Shown here piece after piece: positions 35,264 to 43,995 of a stretch of 64,000 bases of DNA. Source of the DNA: Nitrospira sp. (GTDB lineage Bacteria; Nitrospirota; Nitrospiria; Nitrospirales; Nitrospiraceae); NCBI GenBank assembly GCA_024998625.1, contig JACOEL010000007.1, positions 1 through 64,000 of the forward strand. Direction: 5' to 3'. The notes under the pieces are model-generated. The model had not been told where the DNA came from and ran no database searches. It saw only the letters and a program-made list of their open reading frames with translations. Every line of letters begins with the position of its first letter. The stretch's first letter is position 1. Position numbers and translations under genes: made by a program.

Positions 35264-36226
35264 ATGACGGAAATTTCCGGGTACTTCGAGGCGATTAAAG
35301 ACCGCTACGCGTTGACCAGTGATTATACGCTGGCCGAAAAGCTTGGCATTGCGCAACCGGATGCCAACTTGATGCGGCGCGGGCTCAAGGTTCCCAAACC
35401 CGAGCTCTGCATCAAAATTGCGAAGTTGCTCGACAGGAATCCGGTGGAACTTCTGCTGATCGCGCAAAAGGACAAGGCACCCAGTGCCGTAAAGGAGTAT
35501 TGGACACTCGCGCGCACGGCCGTGGATGTCATGCTGCATGTACCCAAGAGCCCCAAATATCTGCCGAAGAAAGTGGCGGCGATCGGTCGGGAGCTGCGAC
35601 AGATGGAGTCCCAATCGTTGATCTATCAGGGAGCGGCCGCCAACGCGGAAGCGGTGAGGCTGGTCGAAACAGCGGAGCGCTCGATCGATGCCATCATGGA
35701 ACGATGGAACATCTGGAAAAAGGGGGAGGCTCTCTATCCGAGTTATCTGTTGGCCAATCAAGAGGCGACAAGACGGGGGGTGACGATTCGCCGCTTACTC
35801 GTGTTGTCGGAGGAGCAGATGCGGCAGGATTCGATGGTGACGGATGCCATCGAGGTCATGGAGGATCAGCGACGGGCCGGCATCAAAATCTGTTTTGCCT
35901 TTCGCGATGAATTAGAACGTGCTCCGGCCTTCGTCCGGTTCGAAGAGGACTATCGCAAACAAGGCGCGCCCCAAGATATCAACGCGGCGATGTTCGACGG
36001 AGAGATTCTGATTTTTTCCCAGTCGTACGGTCAGGTCCCGCTCGGCAAAGTGGGAAAGCCGACGCTGATCACCATGATCAACCAGCTGGAAATTACCTGG
36101 AAGGCAGATCTCCTGCGCGACCTGAACCCGGCCTCTTTGTTCGATATGACACGATACGTATTCGACTATGACGCGGCGTCCCCGTTTCGCGCCCACATCG
36201 CGCGATATCTGAAAGGTCGCCGATGA
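35264..36226 (+). CDS. Cro/C1-type helix-turn-helix protein, probable regulator
   Basis: 320 residues. The first 65 residues read as a Cro/C1-like HTH (YTLAEKLGIAQPDANLMRRG...ELCIKIAKLL). A helical linker follows, and residues 160-315 (PSYLLANQEATRRGVTIRRLLVLSEEQ...) look like a sensor domain of the PLD-like kind found in some transcription factors. I cannot name its ligand. It overlaps the tryptophanase start by 4 bases and ends the beta-oxidation unit, so it is the only visible candidate to control the island and to bind the repeated TTGYATCAT sites near 26.0 kb. That link is inference. Confidence 0.72.
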   Translation: MTEISGYFEAIKDRYALTSDYTLAEKLGIAQPDANLMRRGLKVPKPELCIKIAKLLDRNPVELLLIAQKDKAPSAVKEYWTLARTAVDVMLHVPKSPKYLPKKVAAIGRELRQMESQSLIYQGAAANAEAVRLVETAERSIDAIMERWNIWKKGEALYPSYLLANQEATRRGVTIRRLLVLSEEQMRQDSMVTDAIEVMEDQRRAGIKICFAFRDELERAPAFVRFEEDYRKQGAPQDINAAMFDGEILIFSQSYGQVPLGKVGKPTLITMINQLEITWKADLLRDLNPASLFDMTRYVFDYDAASPFRAHIARYLKGRR

Positions 36227-37614
36227 AGTTTCCATCCGAGCCGTTCAAGATCAAAGTCGTCGAGCCGATCAAGCGAACCAGCCGCGAGGAGCGGGACCGG
36301 TTGCTTCGCGAGGCAGGCTACAATCTGTTTCATGTTCCGGCAGGCAGTGTCTACGTCGATCTTCTCACCGACAGCGGCACGTCCGCCATGAGCGACCACC
36401 AATGGGCCGGCATGATGCTGGGCGACGAGTCTTATGCGGGCAGCAAGAATTACTACCATTTCGAATCAGTGGTGCGTTCCATCTTCGGCTATCGCCACGT
36501 CATTCCCACCCATCAGGGACGGATGGCCGAGCATCTCTTGTTCTCGACGGTCGTCAAGCCAGGTATGTACGTCCTGAACAACATCCATTTTGACACGACC
36601 AGAGCCAATGTCGAGCACCAGGGGGCGGAAGCACTCGATCTGGTGGTCAAAGAGGCCTACGATCCCCACTGTGAATTACCCTTCAAGGGCGACATGGACG
36701 TATCGCGACTGGAGGAGACAATCAATCGCGTCGGGCGGGAACGCATTCCCCTGGTGATGGTCACCGTTACCAATAATAGCGGCGGCGGCCAGCCTGTCTC
36801 GATGGAGAACATTCGTCGGACCCGTGCGTTGCTGAACCGCTATGGCATTCCGCTTGTCTTCGATGCCTGCCGCTTCGCGGAGAATTGTTTCTTCATCAAG
36901 GAACGGGAAGCCGGTTACAAGGATACTCCGGTGCGGGAGATCGCCAGAGAACTCTTCAGCTATGGCGACGGGTGCATCATGTCGGCCAAAAAGGACGGGC
37001 TGGTCAATATCGGCGGTTTCCTCAGTCTCAATGATGACCGCTGGGCAGAAGGCATTACGAACATGTTGATTCTCGTGGAAGGATTTCCGACTTATGGCGG
37101 GCTCGCCGGGCGCGATCTTGAGGCGATGGCCAGGGGCCTTGAGGAGGTACTCGACGAAGAGTATCTGCGATTTCGGATCGGTCAGGTGCGGTACTTGGGG
37201 GAGATGTTGGAGGGCGGCGGCGTGCCGATCCTCAAACCGATCGGAGGCCACGCGGTCTATCTCAACGCTAGAGAGTTTCTTCCGCTGATTCCGCAGGGCC
37301 AATTCCCCGCTCAAGCCCTCGCGGTCGCGCTCTATCGGGAATATGGCATTCGCGGGGTCGAAATCGGAACCGTGATGTTTGGAAAACGGGATCCGGTCAC
37401 CGGAGAAACCCATTATCCAGAATTGGAATTGGTGCGGTTGGCCATTCCCCGCCGCGTCTATACGAACATGCAGATTACGTACGTCGCCGAATCCATCGCC
37501 GACCTGTTCACCCACCGTGACAGCATCGGGGGATTGGTCATGACCTATGAGGCTCCTCTGTTGCGGCACTTCACGGCGCGGTTCGAGGAGTGTGCATCAA
37601 TCGTGACGAAATGA
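36223..37614 (+). CDS. tnaA: Tryptophanase (PLP-dependent beta-eliminating lyase)
   Basis: 463 residues of the tryptophanase/tyrosine phenol-lyase family, which releases indole (or phenol), pyruvate and ammonia. The PLP Lys is Lys256 in SAKKDGLVNIGGF. The backbone resembles tyrosine phenol-lyase at several places (NIGGFL, YGGLAGRDLEAMA), but the three specificity positions are Asp124 (HFDTT), Ile380 (VEIG) and His448 (LRHFTARF). In tyrosine phenol-lyase these are Thr124, Arg381 and Phe448; in tryptophanase they are Asp137, a small aliphatic residue and His463. Tryptophan is therefore the predicted substrate. The ATG overlaps the regulator gene by 4 bases. No TnaC-like leader peptide is present upstream, and no tnaB permease follows. 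Confidence 0.9.
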   Translation: MKFPSEPFKIKVVEPIKRTSREERDRLLREAGYNLFHVPAGSVYVDLLTDSGTSAMSDHQWAGMMLGDESYAGSKNYYHFESVVRSIFGYRHVIPTHQGRMAEHLLFSTVVKPGMYVLNNIHFDTTRANVEHQGAEALDLVVKEAYDPHCELPFKGDMDVSRLEETINRVGRERIPLVMVTVTNNSGGGQPVSMENIRRTRALLNRYGIPLVFDACRFAENCFFIKEREAGYKDTPVREIARELFSYGDGCIMSAKKDGLVNIGGFLSLNDDRWAEGITNMLILVEGFPTYGGLAGRDLEAMARGLEEVLDEEYLRFRIGQVRYLGEMLEGGGVPILKPIGGHAVYLNAREFLPLIPQGQFPAQALAVALYREYGIRGVEIGTVMFGKRDPVTGETHYPELELVRLAIPRRVYTNMQITYVAESIADLFTHRDSIGGLVMTYEAPLLRHFTARFEECASIVTK

Positions 37615-38068
37615 CCTGTCCGAAAATTTAGGGGAGCGACCGATTCCTCGATGATGTGCTGCTAACGTTCTGCCGCCAGACAGTATCGTGTATCCGTTCC
37701 CTTTCCTGGCTTGCCGCTGCTCGATCAGATCCTCTTCTCAGGCCGGCGCCACTTCGGAATCGAGTCCTCACTTACGTAGTTACATCCCAATTAGTCCCGC
37801 ATGTTCAATCCGACAAAAAAACGTCTTGGCCCAGGAGTATTTTGTTTCGAGACATGTTATAAGCAAACCCTTCGCAGGACATGCTCTCCCAGGAGATACG
37901 TATCGCATTGTGGTTGTGTGGCCAGATCAGAGGCATGTTGCTTCGGACAGGATGTGCCTGCGATTTCACGGGCATGGAATTGAGCAAACCTATTGCCGGC
38001 AGATGATTTTACGGGCACCGGATCGATAGACCACTGTGCCCTGTCATCAAGAAAGAGGGGAGGCCTTG
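37615..38068. other. Gene-less stretch between tnaA and the two-partner secretion cluster
   Basis: About 450 bases with lower GC than the flanking genes and no convincing reading frame. It must contain the promoter of the secretion cluster. An AT-rich part around 37770-37860 (with CTTACGTAGTTAC, a run of seven A, and TTATAAG at 37857-37863) is the likeliest place, but I cannot fix -35/-10 boxes. A short open frame spans part of it in two frames and is rejected. The end carries GGGGAGG just before the ATG at 38069. Confidence 0.45.
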
Positions 38069-39886
38069 ATGGCTTGCGTGAAGGAGAGTGTGAGGCAAGG
38101 AGCATCGATCAATGGGGCGGCTTGTGCGGGTATGGCCGTTCCTGGCGGTCCGTCGCATAAGCAGAAGGCAAGCCACGAGCAACAGAGATGGCGTCGAGCC
38201 TGTGCCGCCGTGCTGGCCATTCTGTTGCTCAGTGTCATGGCGGCGCCGGTCTACTCGCAGACCGGCTCGCAACTTGGTCCGTTGCCCCCGAAATTGCCTC
38301 AATTGCCTGTCGTCCCGCCACCCGCACAGCCTCCAGGTCTCGAGCTGCCGTCACCGCAGCCCCCCAGTGCACTCGATCAGGCGGCCAAGGGGCCTAAGAT
38401 CATGGTGAAGGACATCCGGCTGATCGGCAATACCGCCTTCACCTCGCAACAGCTCTCAGAAGTCACCTCGCCCTATGCCAATCGCGAGCTCACGGCGGAG
38501 GATTTGGAATCGTTGCGCCTGGCTCTCACGTACTACTACGTCAACCATGGGTATTTAACCTCCGGTGCGGTGGTCCCGGAGCAGGATGTCGCGGACGGCG
38601 TCTTGACCATGCAGATCATCGAGGGAAAGATTACGCAGGTTAACGTCGAGGACCACAAGTGGTTCCGGCCCTCGTATTTTCAGAGCCGCGTCAATTTGGC
38701 GGCCGGTCCTCCGCTGCATGTCGACGCACTTCAGGAGCGGTTGCGCGTGATGCAAGCGAATCCCCGAATCGAACGGATCAACGCCGAACTGTTGCCGGGC
38801 GCGACCCTTGGAGAGAGTACGCTGAACGTGAAAGTGAAGGAAGCCAATCCGTTGAAGGCCTGGCTGGAATTCAACAACTACCAGTCCCCGGTTGTGGGTG
38901 CGGAGCAAGGCTTCATCACATTGGCTCACCGGAACCTGCTGGGCTTCGGCGATACGCTGAGTTTGCAATATGGACGGTCGGCCGGGGTGAACCCGATGCT
39001 CAATTTTAAATACGAAATTCCGGTAAGCCCGCGTGATACCACCGTCGCGCTGCAATATCGCCGCTTCGATTTCGGGGTTGAGGAAGCGCCGTTCGATGCG
39101 TTGGATATCAAGAATAAGGCTCAGATTTTCGGGGTAGCCGTCAGGCATCCCGTGATCCGGAGGGCCGACGAGGAACTCGCGTTGTCGCTGACCGGAGAGC
39201 ATGCCCGGAACGAGAGCACGGTGGGAGGCGTTCCGCAAGAATTGATCATCGGGGCGCCGAACGGGAAGTTCCGTGTGACGTCACTCCGCTTCGGTCAGGA
39301 ATATGCCAGGCGTTCCGCCGAGCAGGTGATCTCCCTCTTGTCACGTTTTTCCGTCGGTGTCGGAGCGATGGGGGCGACCGCGAATGGCGACCCGAATCTG
39401 CCGGATGCGCGTTTCTTCTCCTGGTTGGGCGAAGCCCAGTGGATCCGCCAGCTCCCCTTATGGCGAACGCAGTTGGTCAGCCGGGGAGTCGTTCAATTGT
39501 CCAACGACCACCTGTTCCCTCTCGAACAGATTGCGGTCGGTGGCCGGTACAGTGTGCGCGGCTATCGGGAATTCACGCTGATTCGTGACAATGCCGCCAT
39601 GTTATCGATCGAAGCACGGGTTCCGGTCTATACGACGAAGGCCGGAGTGGATTCAGTCTTTCTTGCGCCCTTTTTCGATTTGGGTCACGGCTGGCAAACA
39701 ACGGCTCAGACGCCTGGTACCCCCCCGAAAACGTTGGCCAGTCTGGGTGCCGGTGTCATCTGGAATTTTTGGCGCGGGAGTCATTTCGAACTCTATTATG
39801 GAAAACAGTTGAAGCGGTACGACACCGATCGCAACAACCTGCAGGATCACGGCATTCATCTGCAACTGGTGGTCGAGGCGTTTTAG
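38069..39886 (+). CDS. TpsB-type outer-membrane transporter (ShlB/FhaC/HecB family)
   Basis: 605 residues. A long charged N-region leads to a hydrophobic signal segment (residues 44-60) cleaved near VYSQ. A Pro-rich linker follows, then two POTRA-like modules (from IMVKDIRLIGNTAF near 110 to about 265), then a beta-barrel. The conserved L6-loop motif VRGYRE is at 496-501. The family exports a TpsA partner across the outer membrane and inserts it at the surface. The ATG at 38069 follows GGGGAGG by five bases. A 197-base gap containing short hairpins (39891-39907, 39990-40008) separates it from the TpsA-like gene. Confidence 0.92.
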   Translation: MACVKESVRQGASINGAACAGMAVPGGPSHKQKASHEQQRWRRACAAVLAILLLSVMAAPVYSQTGSQLGPLPPKLPQLPVVPPPAQPPGLELPSPQPPSALDQAAKGPKIMVKDIRLIGNTAFTSQQLSEVTSPYANRELTAEDLESLRLALTYYYVNHGYLTSGAVVPEQDVADGVLTMQIIEGKITQVNVEDHKWFRPSYFQSRVNLAAGPPLHVDALQERLRVMQANPRIERINAELLPGATLGESTLNVKVKEANPLKAWLEFNNYQSPVVGAEQGFITLAHRNLLGFGDTLSLQYGRSAGVNPMLNFKYEIPVSPRDTTVALQYRRFDFGVEEAPFDALDIKNKAQIFGVAVRHPVIRRADEELALSLTGEHARNESTVGGVPQELIIGAPNGKFRVTSLRFGQEYARRSAEQVISLLSRFSVGVGAMGATANGDPNLPDARFFSWLGEAQWIRQLPLWRTQLVSRGVVQLSNDHLFPLEQIAVGGRYSVRGYREFTLIRDNAAMLSIEARVPVYTTKAGVDSVFLAPFFDLGHGWQTTAQTPGTPPKTLASLGAGVIWNFWRGSHFELYYGKQLKRYDTDRNNLQDHGIHLQLVVEAF

Positions 39887-40083
39887 CAAGAGCCGGACAA
39901 GCTCCGGCGGCGCGCATCGCGCACTGATTGTTGCAGTCGGCTAGGGGCGAATGGCCGGGGCCGATTCGGCGGGACCTTCGTCAGGTCCCCCTACGGCTCT
40001 TACGGTCATGGGCTTGTTGAAGTTGTACACCGTTTAGGGTAAGAGAGGAGGCCGTCCTCTCTGATCACATGAGGAGAATCACC

Positions 40084-41361
40084 ATGACGTGTCGCCCCGC
40101 AGGACTGCCGCTGTTCATTCATGGGTTACTCGCCTTCCTGATGCTTCTGGGCCATACGGGGTCGATCGCCTACGGACAGGCCACGAACATCGTCGCGACC
40201 CCCTCGGGGCCTGGTGGTCTTGGGACCAGCCTGAGCACCTCAGGCAATACCACGAACATCACCGGCGGGACCAGACCGGGAAGCGGCCCAAACCTCTTTC
40301 ATAGCTTCAATCAATTTTCTGTCGGCACGGGGGATGTGGCGGCGTTCGTGAATCCTGGCGGCGTGTCCAACGTCATCAGTCGGGTGATCGGGGGATCGCC
40401 ATCCAACATTAATGGGACGGTTCAGGCGCTCAACGCGAACCTGTTCTTCATCAATCCTTCCGGGATCGTGTTTGGCCCCACCGCTCAACTAAATGTGTCA
40501 GGGTCTGCCTATTTCAGCACCGCTCAACAATTGCGTCTGAGCGATGGTGGAATCTTCACGGCCAACACCGGTCTTCTGGCCTTCGACTCGACGTTGTCGG
40601 TCGGTTCGCCTGTTTCCTTCGGATTTTTTGGGCAGGGCCCCTATGGTTCGATCGTCTTATCTTCTGCCTCAACGGTGCTCCAGACCGGGGCTGTACTCGG
40701 CTTGATGGGGGGCGGGATTCAGATCAACGGATCGAAAATCAGCGCGCAGCGGGTCATTCTCGGCAGTACGAGCTCGGCCGGCGAGATGAGTGTACAGCCA
40801 TTTGTCGGCAATCCTTTTTCAGGCGCGTCAGGAAACGGGCAGGTCCAAGCCCTGCCTGGGACTCTGATTGTTGCGGGTGGCGGAGGAGTGATTCCCGCCT
40901 CCATCGATGTGACCCCGAATGTGAGCGTGCCGACAGGAGCGCAGGTCAACACGACGACGAATCCGTTCAATCAACGTGTGACGCAAATCCAAGTCGTGGG
41001 TGTGAATCTTGGTGGGCTTCCGCCTCTTCCTACAGCGAATGCGGCAAGTGTCAATACGGCTAATCCCGTCGAGCCTGTGGCGTTCTTGAATCGCGCAGCG
41101 GTGCTGCTCCCCCAGGATGCTCCGGCCCCACCGGCCCCGTTGTTGACCAGCCGCTGCGCAGCGCGGAAGGATGGCGCATTCAGCAGCCTTGTTCAGGCCT
41201 CACGGGACGTCACGCCGTCGCCACCAGGCGGATCCCTGGCGGCGCCTGTGGTGCTGGAGGAGGTCGGCAGTGAAGGTGAGCCGGGGGCTCCGGCGACGCA
41301 AACAGCACAGAGGCAGGATCAGTCGATGGCACAATTTATGGAATCATGGCAGGGGTGCTAG
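40084..41361 (+). CDS. Short TpsA-like exoprotein with filamentous-hemagglutinin N-terminal domain
   Basis: 425 residues: a signal peptide (residues 1-32), then the TPS secretion domain (about 35-270) with FHSFNQFSVGTGDVAAFVNPGG-like sequence, the NPSGI motif at 124-128 and GSAYFSTA near 140. In classical TpsA proteins thousands of residues of beta-helix follow; here only a ~150-residue Pro/Ala-rich tail follows, with SRCAARKDGAF near 357. The gene ends with a clean stop, so it looks like a naturally minimal exoprotein rather than a truncation, though loss of a repeat region cannot be excluded. GGAG is seven bases before the ATG at 40084. It is surely the TpsB substrate. Its Cys-containing tail could anchor or link partners at the surface. 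Confidence 0.88.
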   Translation: MTCRPAGLPLFIHGLLAFLMLLGHTGSIAYGQATNIVATPSGPGGLGTSLSTSGNTTNITGGTRPGSGPNLFHSFNQFSVGTGDVAAFVNPGGVSNVISRVIGGSPSNINGTVQALNANLFFINPSGIVFGPTAQLNVSGSAYFSTAQQLRLSDGGIFTANTGLLAFDSTLSVGSPVSFGFFGQGPYGSIVLSSASTVLQTGAVLGLMGGGIQINGSKISAQRVILGSTSSAGEMSVQPFVGNPFSGASGNGQVQALPGTLIVAGGGGVIPASIDVTPNVSVPTGAQVNTTTNPFNQRVTQIQVVGVNLGGLPPLPTANAASVNTANPVEPVAFLNRAAVLLPQDAPAPPAPLLTSRCAARKDGAFSSLVQASRDVTPSPPGGSLAAPVVLEEVGSEGEPGAPATQTAQRQDQSMAQFMESWQGC

Positions 41362-41379
41362 CTTCCCGAGGAGGACGTC

Positions 41380-43854
41380 ATGTCTACGAAGCGTAATATG
41401 GTTATTCGCCGCGGAATGAAGCGGAGGCATGGGTCTGCTGGTCCCTCCGCCACGCGCGCGCTTTCTTCGCCGTTGACGATTCTAAGCGTTGGGGTGCTTG
41501 CGTTGAGCGGATTGGCCTGGCCTGCGAGCGGGATTGCGCTGGAATTGCTTGGCGGTTCGGGTGCCTCGTCGATCTCGCCTTCGCAAGAAATGAAACAGGG
41601 GACGACACAGTTTCAGCAGGGTGCGTTTGCGCAGGCCGCCGCGCACTGGATGAATGCCGCGCGCGGGTACGAAGAGAGTGGGCAGGCAAAAGAGCAATGC
41701 CAGGCGTTGATCAACCTCGCGCATGCGCTTCAGCAGGAAGGACAGATCCGCCGTGCGCAAGGAACGTTGCAAGCTGCGCTCAAACTCTCGGAACAGACCG
41801 GTGAGCGCGGCCTCACGGCGACGATTCTCGCTCAGCTCGGCAATACCTTCCACGTGCTCGGGAAAGACGAACCCGCCACCGAACATTTGACGAGAGCCTT
41901 GACGCTGGCGCGTGAGGAGAAAAAACCTCTGTTGGTTGCCGGGATCCTGAACGATCTGGGTAATGCTCTGACGGCCCGTCGGCAGTTTGCCGAAGCGATC
42001 GACGTCTATGCGGAGAGCCGGAGTCTTGCCATCGAGACCAAGCAGTCGGCACTGGCGGCAACGGCCCAAATCAACGGCGCGAAGGCCTTGCTCCAGAACC
42101 AACAACTTAGTGAAGCGCATCGTCATTTGGATCAAGCCTGGTCGGATGTGCGGTCGCTGGGGGATGGTCAGGCGAAGACGTCCGGTCTGTTGAACATCGG
42201 ACTTGGATATCAGGAATTGTTCGCCGCCACGACCGCGAAATCCGGCGTCGCTAGGAAATCGGATGCGGGGAAGGGGCGCGCGACGGAGGCTGTTGCTTCC
42301 GCCGGGCCGGGAGCCGGCCTGTTACGGCAATCGTCCGATGCCTTTACCGCGGCCGGTGAAGTGGCCGGGCGCACCGGCGATGCGCGGGGACAATCGTATG
42401 CCTGGGGCTATTTGGGTGGATTGCTGGAGCAGGAGCATCGCAATCCCGAGGCGTTGGAATATTCACGGAAGGCCACCTTCGCCGCTCAAAAGGTGAACGC
42501 GCCGGAGTCGCTGTACCGTTGGCAATGGCAAACGGCGCGGCTGTTGCGTGCCGAGGGCAAGGAGGAAGAAGCACTGGCCGCGTATCAGCGTGCCGTAACG
42601 CTGCTGAAGCCGATTCATTACGAATACTCCGTGGGGTATCAGGGACGGCACCACTCGTACTACGAATCCGTTGCGCCGCTGTTTGTGGAGTACGAGGATG
42701 TCTTGTTGCGGAGAGCGGCGGCGGCGAAGACGCCCGACCAGAATGAACAATTGCTTGTTCAGGTCAAGGACACCGTTGAGGTTTCCCATGCGGCCGAGCT
42801 GCAGGATTATTTCCAGGACGATTGTGTGACGACGGTCGCGAGTCAGCGAGGCGCTGGTACGCTGAGACCTGGCACTGCGGTGGTGTATTCGATTTCTTTC
42901 CCGGACCGGCTCGAACTGCTCCTGGAAACAGCCAATGGGCTGAAGCAGGTCCGGGTTCCGGTTACGGGAGAGAAGCTGACGAAAGAAATTCGTTCGTTCA
43001 GGCGGTTGATCCAGGATTCCCAATCGCAGAACTACATGTCCGCCGCGCAGACGTTGCACGGGTGGCTGGTTGCGCCTCTTCAACAGGATTTGCAAGGAGC
43101 CGGGATTCATACGCTCGTGATGGTGGCCGAGGGGGCTCTCCGGACCATTCCGATGGGGGCCTTGCATGATGGGCGGCATTTTCTCGTGGATTCGCTTGCA
43201 GTGGCCGTCACACCGAGTCTGGCGTTGACCGATCTGAGCGCGACCCAGCGTCGCAAAGGCAGTCTGCTGTCGGTCGGCCTGACTGAATCGGTCGAGGGCC
43301 TGGCTGCCCCGCGGTACGCGGAGACCGAAGTACAAGCCATTAGAACGCTCTATGGCGGAAAGCTGCTGATGAACAAGCAGTTCTCTGCACCGTCGCTGGA
43401 GGAAGAGATCAAGGACCAGGGAGTGGGGATCGTCCATGTAGCGTCCCACACGGTCGTCGGCACCGAGGCCAGAGATTCGTTTGTGCTGGCTCATGACGGC
43501 AAGATTACGATGGACCGGTTGTCACAGCTGGTGGGTCTTCAGCAATACCGGCAGCAGCCCTTGGATCTGTTGACGCTCAGCTCCTGCGAGATCGCTGCCG
43601 AGGACGATCGTGCGGCGCTCGGGTTGAGCGGTGTGGCCGTCAAGACAGGGGCGCGGACGGCGTTGGCGAGTTTGTGGACCTCGGATGATGAAACGACCAC
43701 GGAACTCGTGTCGGAATTCTACAGGCAATTGCAGGATCCCGCGTTGTCAAAGGCCGTCGCGTTGCAACGGGCCCAGCAAAAGATCCTTTCCCAGCGTGGT
43801 CACACGCACCCCAGCTTCTGGGCGGCCTTCCTCTTGATCAACAATTGGATGTGA
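41380..43854 (+). CDS. Exported TPR-CHAT (caspase-like) protein
   Basis: 824 residues. A basic N-region and hydrophobic stretch (residues 32-54, ending near ASGIALE) form a long signal peptide or anchor. TPR-like helical repeats cover about 65-450. The CHAT domain occupies about 520-824, with the caspase-type dyad His690 (GIVHVASH) and Cys736 (LTLSSCEIA) both kept, and the closing NNWM tail typical of CHAT proteins. It is thus a probable active cysteine peptidase outside the cytoplasm. It begins 18 bases after the TpsA stop with GAGGAGG before the ATG, and a perfect terminator follows. Processing of the exoprotein or of surface proteins would fit; this is inferred from the neighbours. Confidence 0.9.
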   Translation: MSTKRNMVIRRGMKRRHGSAGPSATRALSSPLTILSVGVLALSGLAWPASGIALELLGGSGASSISPSQEMKQGTTQFQQGAFAQAAAHWMNAARGYEESGQAKEQCQALINLAHALQQEGQIRRAQGTLQAALKLSEQTGERGLTATILAQLGNTFHVLGKDEPATEHLTRALTLAREEKKPLLVAGILNDLGNALTARRQFAEAIDVYAESRSLAIETKQSALAATAQINGAKALLQNQQLSEAHRHLDQAWSDVRSLGDGQAKTSGLLNIGLGYQELFAATTAKSGVARKSDAGKGRATEAVASAGPGAGLLRQSSDAFTAAGEVAGRTGDARGQSYAWGYLGGLLEQEHRNPEALEYSRKATFAAQKVNAPESLYRWQWQTARLLRAEGKEEEALAAYQRAVTLLKPIHYEYSVGYQGRHHSYYESVAPLFVEYEDVLLRRAAAAKTPDQNEQLLVQVKDTVEVSHAAELQDYFQDDCVTTVASQRGAGTLRPGTAVVYSISFPDRLELLLETANGLKQVRVPVTGEKLTKEIRSFRRLIQDSQSQNYMSAAQTLHGWLVAPLQQDLQGAGIHTLVMVAEGALRTIPMGALHDGRHFLVDSLAVAVTPSLALTDLSATQRRKGSLLSVGLTESVEGLAAPRYAETEVQAIRTLYGGKLLMNKQFSAPSLEEEIKDQGVGIVHVASHTVVGTEARDSFVLAHDGKITMDRLSQLVGLQQYRQQPLDLLTLSSCEIAAEDDRAALGLSGVAVKTGARTALASLWTSDDETTTELVSEFYRQLQDPALSKAVALQRAQQKILSQRGHTHPSFWAAFLLINNWM

Positions 43855-43890
43855 GTAGGGCAGGATTCAAGGGCTTGTCGGCAACACGAT

Positions 43891-43923
43891 AATAAGCCAT
43901 CGATCCTGTATCGATGGCTTATT
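43891..43923. terminator. Perfect hairpin terminator, probably bidirectional
   Basis: AATAAGCCATCGAT (43891-43904) and its exact reverse complement (43910-43923) enclose the loop CCTGT. The AATAA/TTATT ends give a T-rich 3' side in both directions. It sits between the convergent CHAT and Lon-like genes, so it likely ends both transcripts. Confidence 0.85.
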
Positions 43924-43995
43924 CATTGTCGCGAGTCAGACGTGAGGAGAGCGCTGCCGGAGACTGCACACGGCCTTGTGGGAGAGGGGGAAAGG

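Noticed and set aside
36223..37614. Calling the beta-eliminating lyase tyrosine phenol-lyase from its backbone motifs
   Set aside because: All three specificity positions (Asp124, Ile380, His448) are of the tryptophanase kind.
37656..38029. Short frames upstream of tpsB, considered as a leader peptide or small protein
   Set aside because: No ribosome-binding site, Cys/Ser/Arg-rich chance-like composition and no conserved pattern.
42463..43494. 343-codon minus-strand frame opposite the CHAT gene
   Set aside because: Antisense shadow of a conserved catalytic domain.
43891..43923. Perfect inverted repeat considered as a mobile-element end or attachment site
   Set aside because: Its position between convergent genes, short loop and AT-rich flanks fit a bidirectional terminator, and no integrase or transposase is present.
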